From positions 17,271,139-17,335,138 of the forward strand of contig CM017771.1 of the NCBI GenBank assembly GCA_008009225.1: a stretch of DNA of 64,000 bases, read 5' to 3'. A model generated the notes under the pieces. It was given only the letters and a program-made list of their open reading frames with translations. It did no database searches and was not told the DNA's origin. The translations under genes were made by a program, and so were the position numbers. Positions 11,281-23,065 of this stretch are shown in pieces. Each line of letters begins with the position of its first letter. The stretch's first letter is position 1. This DNA is from Acer yangbiense. Its lineage: Eukaryota > Streptophyta > Magnoliopsida > Sapindales > Sapindaceae.

Positions 11281-12790
11281 ATATGTTAGAACATCTTCAA
11301 AAGACTCTTCAAATAAGATATTTTTTAAAATCAAATGAGCCACATCAGCATGTTTGGCTCAGAATCTTCAAATGAGATTCTTCAAATAAGATTCTTCAAA
11401 TAAGATTTTACTTCTTTCTCTTTAATATTGAAAAGCAACATCTCCCTCCTCAATTATTATTATATTATTTTTTATATTACAACATCATTAATATTTGGTA
11501 TCTATATATTTTTTTATCTTTTTAATTAAATTCAATTAATATATAATAAGTTTTAATTTATAAATTTTAGGGGTATTATGAAATTGAAAAGAGTTGTTAA
11601 ATTTAAAATCAGATAAAGTTGTTAAGACACAATAAAAAATAATAAAATAAAATCTAAAGAGTGAGAAATCATTCGGCAATATTGAAGAGTGAGAAATAAT
11701 TTCTCAATTGAAGAATACTATTTAACGAGTCTATTGAAACCACATCTGCTGATGTGGCTCATCTAACTAACGAGTTTGTTGGAGTTGCTCTTAGTCATTT
11801 TACACCCTCTTGTTTTGGTATTAGCCATTTTCCACCCTATCGTTAGTTTTGGATGGAAAAGTGATGTTCTGACATCTACAAGTTGCGAAATTACATTGTT
11901 ACCTTTGGAATCTTTTAATTATTATATATTTTAGGATTTGCTTTACCAATATTACCCATGTTTCTATTTTCAATTTTCTTAACACCGGACCACCGTTCAT
12001 CTCAATCACCAAACCCTAATCCTCAAATCTAAACACCTCACCAACAACCACCCCAAACCCATCAACCCCACAGTCTACTGGCTCAAATCCGACCAAACCC
12101 ATATACCACAACCACCCACCGTTGCCTCACATCCAACCACCACCACCCCAAAACTAAACCCAACCTCTTTGCCTATCTAGAAAAAACAAAACGCAACCCA
12201 TAGTGGCATTGAGATGAGATCGAGAGTTGTGGAAAGAAGAGATCGAGACCGGCGGTAGGTTTGATTCAGTGGGTTTGGAGTGGTAGTGGCAACTGGTTTG
12301 GAGGCCCGACGAGGATGCTAGGGTCGATGATGGTGTGAGGGGTGGCGAACTAGAACGAAGCGGTAGAAGAAATAGAAGAGAAAAAGAAGAAAGAAACATA
12401 TGAAGAATTGAGGTGATGATAGTGGGAAAAAGGAAGAAAGAAACATATGAAGAATTGTCAAAGAGAAACAATGAGAGGATGAGAGATGAAGTGATAGATA
12501 GTGGGTTTTTTGATTTTTTGTTTTTGTTTTGTGTTCTCCTCGAGAAGATGAAGAATTGAAGAGAATTTTTAATTTTATTTATTATTATTTTAACTAGTTT
12601 TATATAATATTTTTATTTTTATTGATGTTTTAGGGTAAGGTTACCTATTTACCCTTTAGATTTTTCAAATGTTTAACGTTTGACTAACGGATTCTAACGG
12701 TAGGGTGACTTTTGACTATTGATTGAAATCACAGGGTGTTTTTTGGCCATTACTGAAACTAGAGGTGTAAAATGACCAATATCTCAAAAG
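11281..12790. mobile_element. Non-autonomous MULE-like element with GTCATTTTACACC ends
   Basis: The left arm (GATATG, then after the Tourist insertion TTAGTCATTTTACACC) mirrors the right arm (GGTGTAAAATGACCAATATC). The second halves of both arms also match (GTTTTGGTATTAGCCATTTT against its mirror near 12735-12765). The interior is CCAAACCC-rich, non-coding and simple. The left tip is obscured by the SINE, and no 9-bp duplication could be matched. Confidence 0.45.
11289..11790. mobile_element. Tourist/PIF-Harbinger-type MITE, 502 bp, TTA duplication
   Basis: It is flanked by TTA at 11286-11288 and 11791-11793. The ends are GAACATCTTCAAAAGACTC and the mirror of GAGCAACTCCAACAAACTCG, the widespread GAGCATCTCCAAC MITE end. 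GAGCCACATCAGCA occurs near both ends in inverted order. A 3-bp TTA duplication is diagnostic of the PIF/Harbinger group. It is inserted in the left arm of the MULE-like element. Confidence 0.7.
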
Positions 12791-13012
12791 TTAGGGGGAA
12801 AAATAATAATATTCCTAAATTTTATCATCATAAAAATTATATCATTAGAAATGTCTCATCTAGATCTTTAAAATGAATATTTAATAATAACATAATAATT
12901 TGGAAGGTCATTTAAATGATTTTCATATCCACATGCACTTTGTGCTAAATTATAGCATTGGTACAATAAATTAACATTACATTGGAGAATGGAGATGCTA
13001 TAAATTAATTAA
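12791..13012. other. Short AT-rich spacer
   Basis: AT-rich sequence between two inverted-repeat elements. No gene or repeat was recognised. Confidence 0.4.
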
Positions 13013-13021
13013 TTAGTTATA

Positions 13022-13789
13022 TAAGGAGTGCTAAAATTACTCTCTCAAGTCACTCTCCCAATACACTCTTTTTTCCTCTTTTGACACTTGTCTATTATTT
13101 ACTTTTTGGAAATAAATTTTAATGTCATCATTAATGAATTGTTTTTACATCTTATTTACAATTCAAACCATCATATCTTCCCAAATTTCCCTTTATTTTA
13201 CACCAAACTGTCATAGTCTTTTTCTTAATTATTAATATTATTACGATTTTATATACCTCTTTTTTAATTTCTAAAATGTCATTCCAAGAACAATTTATAC
13301 TTGAAAAATTATTGTTTTTATCTATATTATCATAAGTTCATCATATTTTATAAAATAATTATTTTTACGCAATTTGAAAAATGCAGCTAAAAAAATTAAA
13401 ATTTCACTAATAATATCAAAACTCAAATATACTAAAAAAAACGCAAGATGTCAATGTTTATTGTATTTTTAATAATTTAAATATTGTTAATAATATATTA
13501 GCTAATTTTGTTTTTAAAATAAATTTAATAAATATTATTCAACTTATTTTACCTTTAAACATTTTTGCTTCACATTTTTGGTAATGATAATTTGGTGTAA
13601 AAAATGGGCAATTTGAGAAGATGTGGATGGTTTGAATTTTAAATAACATGAAAAAAAAAAAAAAAAACAATTCATTAATAATAATGGCTTTAAAATTTAT
13701 TTCAAAAATGTCAATGTAGGACAAGTATCCAAAGGAGAAGGGAGCTTGGGTTGAAAGAGTGAGTTGAGAGAGTGTATCTAGCACTCATC
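13022..13789. mobile_element. Non-autonomous Mutator-like element with ~200-bp inverted ends
   Basis: The arms at about 13025-13215 and 13585-13787 are inverted copies over roughly 190-200 bp. They share GAGTGCTA, ACTCTCTCAA, GAAATAAATTTTAA, TTAATGAATTGTTTTT, ATTCAAACCATC and TTTACACCAAA. Long TIRs fit the Mutator group. The flanks TTAGTTATA (13013-13021) and TTAGTTATG (13790-13798) form a 9-bp duplication with one mismatch. The interior is AT-rich with no coding. Confidence 0.75.
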
Positions 13790-14114
13790 TTAGTTATGTT
13801 TTGGTTCATTAAAAGAATTGATTCATTATCCTATACTAATTAAATAAACTTTTGGTTCATTAAGGGTGAGTTTGGTACGCGGGACGGAACATGACAATGT
13901 GGGACATTTTCTTCTTGTCCCACATTTGACGCGACTTTAGCATGGGACAGAATGGGACAATGTGGGACAAAAATCACCAAATTCTGTCCCATCCAAGACC
14001 CTAGGCCAGACTTGTCCCTTCCAAGACCCTAGCCTAAACTTGTCCCATGCATGGAACAAGTCTCAAAAGACCTTTTTACCCTTAAATCTTCAAAAAATCA
14101 CAAACTTGTGCAAC

Positions 14115-14171
<57 letters not shown>

Positions 14172-14203
14172 ATGTATATGTTATAATAATATATAATAAT
14201 ATA

Positions 14204-15166
14204 TGTTGACGGTGAATTTTGGATCGTTGAAAAGTCAACCGCCAAACAATAACACGTAGGCAAATCGAAGCTTTAACCAATATAGGGTTGAATAATCAAA
14301 GCCTCTTTCTCCACGTGGATGTGATACAATTTGTTCATATTTGAGGATAGTAATATAGAAAAGCAGGAAATAAAGAATAAATCAAACATAACACATGTTT
14401 TATGTGGTAAAACCCCAAGGCGGGGAAACATCCACGGTGCCGGTGACGGCGAGAAGAGATCCACTATGAATAGAATAATTACACACTCAATACTCGCTTT
14501 CTCTCAGATAATTGCTTATGATTCGTATCTATTTTCTCATGTCAGTGTAAATTGCTCATGATCTCCCCTCTTATAATGAGTACATGGTTGTATTTATATG
14601 GTTCGATCTAGGGTTGCCCTAGTTCTTGTCGTATAAGTGGTGGATTCATTAATTAGAATCTTTGTAGGATTCCGGTAGAGTAGACCAATTAGGACTCGTT
14701 TCCCATTTGGTGCTTATCCTTCTGGAAGCTTTTAATCCTTTCCGGATTAGACTTCTCTGGTATTGGAGAGGAAATAGGGATATTTCCTTATTGGAATATT
14801 ATCCTGAGATTTCGCATCTATGCAGATCTCTTCCTGATATAGCGTATCTTGGTAAGGCTGTATTTCCCGTTTTTAGCTGAGCAGATTCCTGGCCGAGTAG
14901 AATTTTGGCCGAGCAGATTCCTGGCCGAGTAGAATCTTGGCCGAGTAAAGATCTTCGGCGAGCAGGATCTTCGCTCATTAATATCTCTTTAACTAGACGA
15001 CTTTACTTGGCGCATACGCTTCTAACTTCCATATTTAGTTTTCTTGATGATGTGTCCATACCTAGTGACGTGTTCTTGGTCAGCGTTCCTTTCATTGACT
15101 GGTTGACTTTGGATGACGTGGAATTACTGTACTTCCGTATTAACCGCTGTCTTTGCTGACGTGTCA
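14204..15166 (-). mobile_element. Copia-like LTR remnant
   Basis: It is bounded by TGTTGACGG and TGACGTGTCA (TG...CA). It contains GTGGTAAAACCCC...GGGGAAACATCCACGG, the motif also seen in the minus-oriented LTR near 27880. Short direct repeats of GGCCGAG(C/T)AGA lie at 14895-14975. No coding and no matching target duplication, since the right side abuts the virus insert directly. The orientation is inferred from the shared motif. Confidence 0.45.
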
Positions 15167-18100
15167 TGCTGTCGAAAATATACTTCTCATGGATATTCTG
15201 GCCCAGACTTTGACACAAAGGAAAGAGAAATCAAGCAACTTAAAGAACAGCTTGAGCAGCTGACCAGAGATCATTCTTACAAACCAAAACCTTATTCTCA
15301 TCACTCACAATCACTGTTTTTCCCTGTATCTCCTACACATTCACCCCCTTCCAAACCTGATGATTTTTCCAGACACTTTACATCCATTGGTGAATTGTTT
15401 CGAAAATATCCCGTACTCTCTTCTCCTCCAGCAAAACCTAAGAAAAGGTCTCCTTCGAAGCAGAAAGACAAACATGCTGCTTCCAGTTCATACGACCCAG
15501 TTCTATTTGCCTCTAAGACGTTTTCCTCCTCATCCAAGTCTGATTCAGCTTCCTTTTCTGAAGACGTCTCCTCTCAATCGTCACAGTCTTCCTGTCGTTC
15601 ATCCTGGCTGGATACTGCCGCCTCTTCTCCTCATGATCATGCAGACCTTACTCAAGTTTTCATGGCATCTCGCACAGATCCTCAACCCTCAACCAGAACC
15701 TATGAGTTTCCCGATGAGACTGCCTCCACTACTCCAGCTCCCTTTGTCGAAGAACCTCCAGAACATGTTCCTAGCCGTTCTCCTGCTAAACCAACCAATG
15801 GCCCTTGGTTTACCCTTGATGACACCTCTCCTGGTTCCTGGAGAAAATGGGTTTCAGAGATGAGCGCTTGGCTTGACTTACAATTGGCAAAGTCTGAGCA
15901 GAACCTTGAAACAATCTTAAGGGAATTCGTCTCCAGATTCACCGGTTCCCTCCGTGATTGGTACCAAGCTCTTGGTGAATGCAGACAACTCCAATTTGTC
16001 AGAGTCCCCTTAGCCTCCCAAGCCATGGGATATATTTTCAGAGAATTTCTTGGTGATCCTGATCATATCTATAAACAAGCTAGACAAGAATTCTTTGACA
16101 TGAGTTGCTGCTCTCTCAAAAGAAATGACATCATGTTCCATTACAAGCGGATGTCCTAACGATATCATACCCTTGGTGGAATTAATGATCATAGTCTTAA
16201 ACAAGTCTATGTCAATTCCCTTCCAGATGACCTCTAAGATGAGATACAACGAAAAATAGACACATCGGGACGATCTCTCAATGATACATCCTTAGGTGAA
16301 CTCCACATGTATGCTCTCAGCTCTCTGGACAAACTCTGTGCCACTCAAAGATTCTTCTCCAAGATGCTCACAGAAGGCAAACACCTGCAGTCCCAATGCC
16401 GTCAACCTTCTCTTCAGATCAAGTGCAAATCCTTAGGCTCTTGCACCTGCAACACGAAGAAGAAGAATCATTTCAAACGCTTTAAAAACAAGAAAGGTAG
16501 GTCTAAAAGATTCAAGTTCTTCCGCAAGAAAGCACAACGAGGTTGGAATAAATCCCAACGATGCTACATTTGCGGCAAACCCGGACATTATGCTAAGAAA
16601 TGTCCCAACAAAAAGGCTAAGTCTGCCAGATTAGTTCAGCAGTTAAAAGATATTGCTGATGAAGTTCCGTCTGATGCAGACATTGAATCCATCTTCTCTG
16701 AACAAGATCATGCAGATCCCTCCACAACCTTTGTTCTTCAAGAAGATCTTTCTGACTCAGAATATTCTGGCTCCTCTGACTACAGTTCTATCCCAGAATC
16801 CTATCATGCTACTCAGCTCGATTCTCATTCCGGTCCCCAAGCTCCGGTTCGGATTCTACCTGACAAGTACTCCAAACCTGTTGAAGTCATTGCTTATTTT
16901 GACACAGGTTCTCACACTACAATGATGAACCCAAAGGTCCTTCCTCCAGAATTTTGGAAATCCCAAGTTCGGTATTTTTGAGCCGCTGATGGAAATATTT
17001 TTTCCACTAATCTGATTTCTAGGAAAAAGATTGGTATCCAGTTTTTCCCATCCTTTACTCTTTGAGTCCAAGTCGTCGGCACTCCTCTTCCGGATAAAGA
17101 TATCCTCATCGGCTGGGATGTTTTCTGCCAATGTAACTCTCTCCGGATTCTCCCTGCTGGCATTCGATACAAAAAGCATTTCAAAGCTTTTTCTGACATT
17201 CCAAAGATTTTCCTGCTCTCAGAAATCCAAGCCTCTTTTGAACATATTCAACAAAAATTGCTCCTGCTTTGTGCTGACAATCATGCCACTTTCTCTCACC
17301 CTTCTCCTCTGTGGAAGAATCCAGATTTCTTTATCAAGCTTCCCTTTAAGCTTAATGAAGATACTAATTCTACCAAGGCTACCCACTCAGGCATGTCTCC
17401 CTCAGATCTCAAGCTCGCTAATAAAGAATGCAATGAACTCCTTCGTCAAGGTCTGATCGAACATACCTTTTCCCCCTGGGCGTGTCAAGCCTTTTACGTT
17501 GAAAAACGCACAGAATTGCTCAGAGGAAAAAAGAGATTAGTCATGGATTACAAGCCCCTCAACCTTTTTCTCAGAGATGACAAGTTTCCTGTTCCCAGGC
17601 CAAATGTCTTATTCTCTCAACTTCCGGGAGCTACGATCTTCTCCAAATTTGATCTTAAAGGTGCCTTCTAGCAAATTGGTATTCATCCAGATGACAGATA
17701 TAAGACAGCATTCTGTCTTCCTAATGCTCAATACCAATAGATTGTTCTCCCTTTTGGTTTAAAAACTGCTCCATCCCTTTTCCAAAAGGCTGTTACCAGA
17801 ATTTTCCATCCTCTCTTACACTCAGCTCTCATCTATATTGATGACATCCTCCTGTTCTCTCCAGATGATACCTCTCACAACCTCCTTCTCCAATAGTTCC
17901 ATGACATTATTCATCACTATGGTATCATGCTCTCCGAAAAGAAAAGCATAGTTGGGAAATCTGAAATTGAATTTCTTGGAATGCACATTTCCAACGGCCA
18001 ATACCGTCCTGGTTCTCATTTGGTTGTCCGATTATTAGACTTCCCCGATTCTGATCTCAGTGTGAAACAAGTTCAACAATTCCTCGGAATCGTCAACTAT

Positions 18101-19531
18101 GTCAGAGACTTTATTCCTCATGTCAGTCATTACACATCAGTCATCTCCACACTGCTTAAGAAGCATCCTCCTCCCTAGGATTCCTCCCACACTGAGGCCG
18201 TCATCAAATTAAAAGTGATCACTCAATCTCCTCCTGCCCTCGTCATCCCTTCTTCGGGCCAACTCATCCTCCAGACTGATGCCAGTGATATTTTCTGGGG
18301 GGCCGTTCTCATTGAAGATCGCGAAGGTCAAAGAAGATACTGTGGTCATGCCAGTGAAAAATTCAAAGATGCCCAACAGCATTATCACACTATCTATAAA
18401 GAGATTCTTGCTGTCAAATATGGAATCCAAAAGTTGGATTTTCACCTCAAGATAAGAAACTTTATTGTTGAAATGGACAACTCATCCTTCCCAAAGATAC
18501 TCGATTTCCGTAATAAGATTCCTCCCAATCCTCTCCTCTTGAGACTCAAAGATTGGCTTGCCCGATATGACTTCACTGTTCGTCACGTGAAAGGCCATCA
18601 TAATATAATTGCTGACATGCTCTCCAGACCTCCACTCACCCATCTCATTACACCCACAGGTCATTATCCTCTTATCTTCATGACTTCTCCTGCTGGTCCC
18701 TCATCATCTCATGTTGGTCCCTCATCATCCTCACTAGCCATACTTGATTACTCATTCCCACCAGAACTCTTGGCCACTTTGCCACCCGATCATCAACCTT
18801 TTCTAAGGCAGATCCAGTCCTTCGCCAAGGCTCAACTTCCTGTCTACTTAGCTCACATCAAAAGCCAAGGCTGTCGTCACACCGTCAACAACCTATCCAG
18901 ACCATTTCTTGACCCATTCATAATGCCACATTTCTACTACTTTTCTCCTCAACTCCTTTGGTTCCTCTGGTGTTTATCAGTTCTACATCATCATGCCATC
19001 GTCTTCCCACTTCAGGCTCTATATGGTCATCTCCATGATCCTTCTCAACGGAACTCTCTGTTATGGGTTTTCCTCCAATGGTTCACGTCCTTGACAACCT
19101 GGAAAAATGAGCTCACTAAGCTCATGGGACAGTATAACATTTGGAAGCTTGATGAAGAATCAGCTGCCTCTGTATGCTGTATATGGATCTTCAACAGGCC
19201 CTACAGGTACAATCCCCACAAACGACTTCTTTGGACTGCCAACTCTAGTTATGAATGGCATACCACGTATGATTATCAAAAGATGTATCCATAAATTCTC
19301 CAAGTCGGTCTGCTCAATTTCCTCTGTGATGTTAATTACGTCCCCACCGACGAAGTTTTCATCCTCCCTGATATTCCTAGAGACCCCACTCAAAGCTGGA
19401 ACCCTTTTCAAGATTCCTACATGATTGACTGTCAGGACCTCTTTGACTCTGCCTGGCCCTGCTTCATCTGTGGAGTCCAAGACTCAGATGACGAAGATCA
19501 TGCCAACTGTAATCTATCATCTAGTCTATAA
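15167..19531 (+). pseudogene. Pararetroviral capsid-protease-RT-RNase H frame, broken by nonsense codons
   Basis: One frame runs from the left junction (open from 15113) to a stop at 19529-19531 with no frameshift. It is cut by in-frame stops at 16157, 16235, 16979, 17063, 17669, 17738, 17894, 18176 and 19292. Recognisable in order are: a lysine/glutamate coiled-coil (about 15210-15270); a serine-rich stretch; a capsid-like domain; a CX2CX4HX4C knuckle CYICGKPGHYAKKC (near 16563); an aspartic protease DTGS (near 16900); reverse transcriptase with YIDD (17834-17845); and RNase H from about 18215. The start of the frame is missing or permuted. Each stop is one transition from a Gln, Arg or Trp codon. 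Confidence 0.85.
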
Positions 19532-19777
19532 TCTCCACTCAGCCCGAGTTCCAAGACTGTGCTCTTATCCTGTAAAATAATTTACTTTCATTATGCTATT
19601 TTATTAGGCAACTATTTGGATGTATTAGGCCTTTCGGCTTTATTAGGCTTTGTTTGTTTGCTTTAGTTTGCATTCTGGCCGATAGCCCTGGTTTGAATTA
19701 GTTTGCTTTTATTTGTTTGCTACCACAATAGTTGGCTGTACTGTATACTAAGTTTGGATGTATTCTCTCTCTCCCAC

Positions 19778-19785
19778 TATATAAG
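19778..19785 (+). promoter_or_regulatory. TATA box of the pararetroviral promoter
   Basis: CTATATAAG lies about 30 bp upstream of 19810, where the duplicated leader begins. This matches the expected TATA-to-start distance. Position and spacing are seen; transcription is inferred. Confidence 0.65.
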
Positions 19786-19809
19786 GAGAGATCGTCTATT
19801 GTAACAAAG

Positions 19810-20140
19810 CAGAGTCTGATAGAGAGTCTGAAAAATAAATAAACTCCTCTTGTGTTTAAACTTCTCATGTCTTGCTAAATATCTCCTCCTCTTCCTTTGA
19901 TTGCCATGTCTCTCATATAATTAACAGTCTGTAATTATCTCAGTATGCTCTGTGCTTGCCTCTAGTTGAGGATCCTGCACATCAGAAGATGAGATGTTGT
20001 TGGCTTTTGGCTTAAGGTCCCTGTCTGTCTCTAGTCGGTTAGAAAGTTAGTACCCTGTTTAGGCCGTGGTTAGGCCGCCATTGTGGGGAAAACTCTAAAA
20101 ACCTGTATGAGAGGCACCCAGGGGTACCTGCCACCCGAAT
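19810..20140 (+). repeat. Pararetroviral leader, copy 1 (start site to primer-binding site)
   Basis: It is repeated at 21849-22193. The second copy is longer by 14 bp because a TTTTGGC unit is repeated more often. The block starts ~30 bp after the TATA box and ends right before the tRNA-Met primer site, so it corresponds in extent to minus-strand strong-stop DNA. Confidence 0.7.
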
Positions 20141-20155
20141 GGTATTAGAGCCATG
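20140..20155 (+). promoter_or_regulatory. tRNA-Met primer-binding site of the pararetrovirus
   Basis: TGGTATTAGAGCCATG differs by one base from the canonical TGGTATCAGAGC site complementary to initiator tRNA-Met. It marks nucleotide 1 in caulimovirid maps. It lies ~85 bp upstream of the movement-protein frame. Confidence 0.8.
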
Positions 20156-20237
20156 TCTTAAGTCCCTGGAGTCTAGAAAAAGAGTTAGACTGTTATGAGT
20201 ATTTTAGACTGGTGTAGAAGGAAGAAATTTCTCAAAA

Positions 20238-21881
20238 ATGGCAAACACTACCACTAGTTCCTCTACTGCTACTCTAGTTCCTAATAGATTGTCTTCTTCT
20301 ATGTTCTTACCTTCTCCTACTATCCAAAGAACCCATTCCAACAGAATCCAAGATTTAGTAGAATACACCCATATTCCTGCTTCAGCCCAGATAAATGAAA
20401 CAACCTTCCCTTTGCTCAATCCATACAACATCTTCAAGAGAAACAAATCTCTCGCCACTAGGTTAACTCGTCTTATCCATACCAGACCAGTTACCATCAA
20501 AGAATATGTCCAGTCCACAGGCTTAGATAAATGTTTAATTCCATCCTCTCCCAGTGAACAATATGTCACTCTCACCATTGATCAAAACATGATAGATCAA
20601 TGGATCAAAGAAGGATACTCCCATCTCCACATAGGTGCTTTCCGAATCATCCTCTCTCTACACAGCCGAAAAGGCTTACCTGTCACCGCCAGACTGGCCT
20701 TGCTTAACACCATCTACACTCAGTATGAACATGCTGTGATTGGCACTTGCCTATCTACTCTTCATGCTGGAAGCATATCCCTCACATACTATCCCAACTT
20801 CAACATTCCTTTAAGAGATCAGAAACTCCACAAATGTCTCAAAATCCAAGTTCAGATCCTTGGTGCGCCTATGCAAGCTAATTCCTATATGGCTACTGTT
20901 AATCACCAGCTTGCTTATAGACTCCAAGACCATGCTCTTGATCTCTCACTTCCTGGTCATAATGGTGATACGATCTTCATCAAAGCCGAAAGAGAAGATG
21001 AAGTCCCTACCATCCTCCAAATCCCAAAACAACTGCCTAGAGAAAAGCTTACAGAGATCATGCCTCTTGAATGGCTCACAAATTATGAAAAGGTTTTCCA
21101 GGATGAAGCTCCTGTCGTTGCTGCTGATACGTCATATGTTCCTCAGCTAGATGGCTCCATTAAAACAATCTATGCACCCCTCACCGGTTCTAAGGCTCCT
21201 TCCAGTTCGGAGACTCCTCGGATTTTCCAAGCCCTTAGGATCCAATCGGTTACCACTGAAGCTGACATTCCTATCCACAGTTTTGAAGCTGACGGATCTC
21301 CGATCTACACTGATAAGATCCGTGGTCACGTCATCTGGGATGTTGATCCCAATATGTGTGATACAGACTACATATGTCAAAAATGTCTCAAAGACACTTC
21401 TCCTACCTTCTGTAAACCCTGGAACAAACCTCACAAACCAGATCACCCTGACCGTCCTTGGATAGGCCTCCACCGTATCAAAAATAAACCTTTACCCATT
21501 TATGATAGAGCTTTACAGATCCTACGATCTGAAGGTCTCCTACCTCTACGATCTGCCTTTGAAGTCCCTAACTCACCTCCACCAGTCCCTTGCTACATGA
21601 CTTCAGATTATGATTGTGATTTCTCTCCACTTGAACCTTCCTCAAATCAAGAAAAGACTCGTTTCTCAAAACCTTTTGTCCAATCTACCGAAGTCCAACC
21701 TGATGGTTCTTACAAACAGCCCTCCCAGGCTGAACAAGTCCTCAACTGGCAATCTCACAATGCCAGAGCTCAAAACAGAGTTCTTAACTCTATTGATCAG
21801 AAGATTGATCGCGTTACAAGACATGTTTCTCAACATGACCATCATCTCCAGAGTCTGATAGAGAGTCTGAAAAATAAATAA
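20238..21881 (+). pseudogene. Pararetroviral movement-protein frame (30K superfamily), C-terminus replaced
   Basis: 547 codons are open from ATG at 20238. The 30K movement-protein core lies at about residues 110-235, including a GAFRI...HSRKGLPVTARLALL region and the conserved YYPNFNIPLRD stretch. A coiled-coil-like tail follows. The last ten codons, from about 21849, are encoded by the duplicated non-coding leader, so the frame ends artificially. In related viruses this domain continues into the capsid part. The frame itself has no internal stop. Function is unlikely given the truncated context. Confidence 0.75.
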
Positions 21882-22193
21882 ACTCCTCTTGTGTTTAAAC
21901 TTCTCATGTCTTGCTAAATATCTCCTCCTCTTCCTTTGATTGCCATGTCTCTCATATAATTAACAGTCTGTAATTATCTTAGTATGCTCTGTGCTTGCTT
22001 CTAGTTGAGGATCCTGCACATCAGAAGATAAGATGTTGTTGGCTTTTGGCTTTTGGCTTTTGGCTTAAGGTCCCTGTCTGTCTCTAGTGGGTTGGAAAGT
22101 TAGTACCCTGTTTAGGCCGTGGTTAGGCCGCCATTGTGGGGAAAACTCTAAAAACCTATATGAGAGGCATCTAGGGGTACCTGCCACCCGAAT
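21849..22193 (+). repeat. Pararetroviral leader, copy 2 (right end of insert)
   Basis: It is near-identical to 19810-20140 apart from the TTTTGGC expansion. It ends CCACCCGAAT, exactly where the primer site starts in copy 1, and then passes into host (TA)n DNA. The left join to the movement-protein frame falls in CAGAGTCTGATAG. Confidence 0.75.
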
Positions 22194-22755
22194 ATTATAA
22201 TAGATAATATATAATATATGTTATTATTATATTATATTATATTATTATAAAATATATTATGTATATATATTATAATAATATATATACAAATTAAATAATA
22301 TATATTATATAATTTATGTATATATATTATATAATAATATATATATAATAATACAACATATTAAGTATTATTACATATATAATAATATATATAAGATATT
22401 ATATATATATTTAATATATTATATATATCTTATATAAATATTATATATATATATTATTATAAATATTAATAATATATAAATATATTTAATATTATAATAT
22501 TATTTATATATATATATATATATTATATTTTATTATTATATATAATAATATATAATTTATTAAAAATTATTACATATACAATAATATATATAAGATAATA
22601 TATATATATATTATTATATATAATATTTTTAAAATTATTTCATATACAATAATATTTATATAATTATATTTTAATATATACATATATATTATATATGTAA
22701 TTTTTTTAATATATTATATATAATATTTTATATAATATTACAATATTATATATAC
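22194..22755. repeat. Long TA-rich low-complexity tract
   Basis: Over 550 bp almost only of A and T with many TATATA/TAATAT runs. It is the right-hand counterpart of the (TA)n at 14118-14165 and is the DNA into which the viral copy went. Confidence 0.8.
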
Positions 22756-23065
22756 ATATGAGGGGCACTCTGGTCATTTGAACCTCTTATCCCGTCCTAT
22801 CCCGTCCATACCAAACACATAACAGTACAGTTAACAGTTCTGTCCCAGACATTCCAAATATAATATGGAACAATTGTCTCGTCCTGTCCTGTCCTGTCCC
22901 GTCCCATCTCTGTGCCAAGAGAATTTATTCCTTATCCCATTAATTATAGGATTGGCTCTTGATTTTTATATACTAATTAATTATTTAATTAGTTAAATTA
23001 AAAATTAATAAGAATGTATTATATAGGAGTATAAAATGTAGAGTCCTACTTATACTTAAATTATA

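Larger units (their letters stand above)
15167..22193 (+). mobile_element. Endogenous pararetrovirus (Caulimoviridae, petuvirus-like), permuted and decayed
   Basis: The copy carries, in order, a capsid/zinc-knuckle/protease/RT/RNase H frame, a TATA promoter, a leader, a tRNA-Met primer-binding site, a movement-protein frame, and a second leader copy that stops at the base where the primer site would begin. No integrase was found. This order is a circular permutation of a caulimovirid genome. The mix of domains fits petuvirus-like or florendovirus-like endogenous viruses; genus is uncertain. It lies in TA-rich DNA. The copy is broken by nonsense codons and cannot encode a complete product. Confidence 0.85.
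13866..22935. mobile_element. GGGAC-rich, TA-rich MITE interrupted by a copia-like LTR and a pararetrovirus
   Basis: The left part (13870-14117) and right part (22755-22920) are both rich in TGGGACA/TGTCCCA and GGACGG motifs in opposite orientation. The ends GTTTGGTACG and CTGTGCCAAG are roughly inverted. The centre is (TA)n, at 14118-14165 on the left and 22193-22755 on the right, and it holds the foreign insertions. CATTAA occurs outside both ends. Endogenous pararetroviruses are often found in TA-rich repeats. Confidence 0.45.

Noticed and set aside
22193..22755. Possible origin, scaffold-attachment site or centromeric satellite
   Set aside because: Only AT-rich simple sequence with no higher-order repeat; explained as the centre of a TA-rich MITE.
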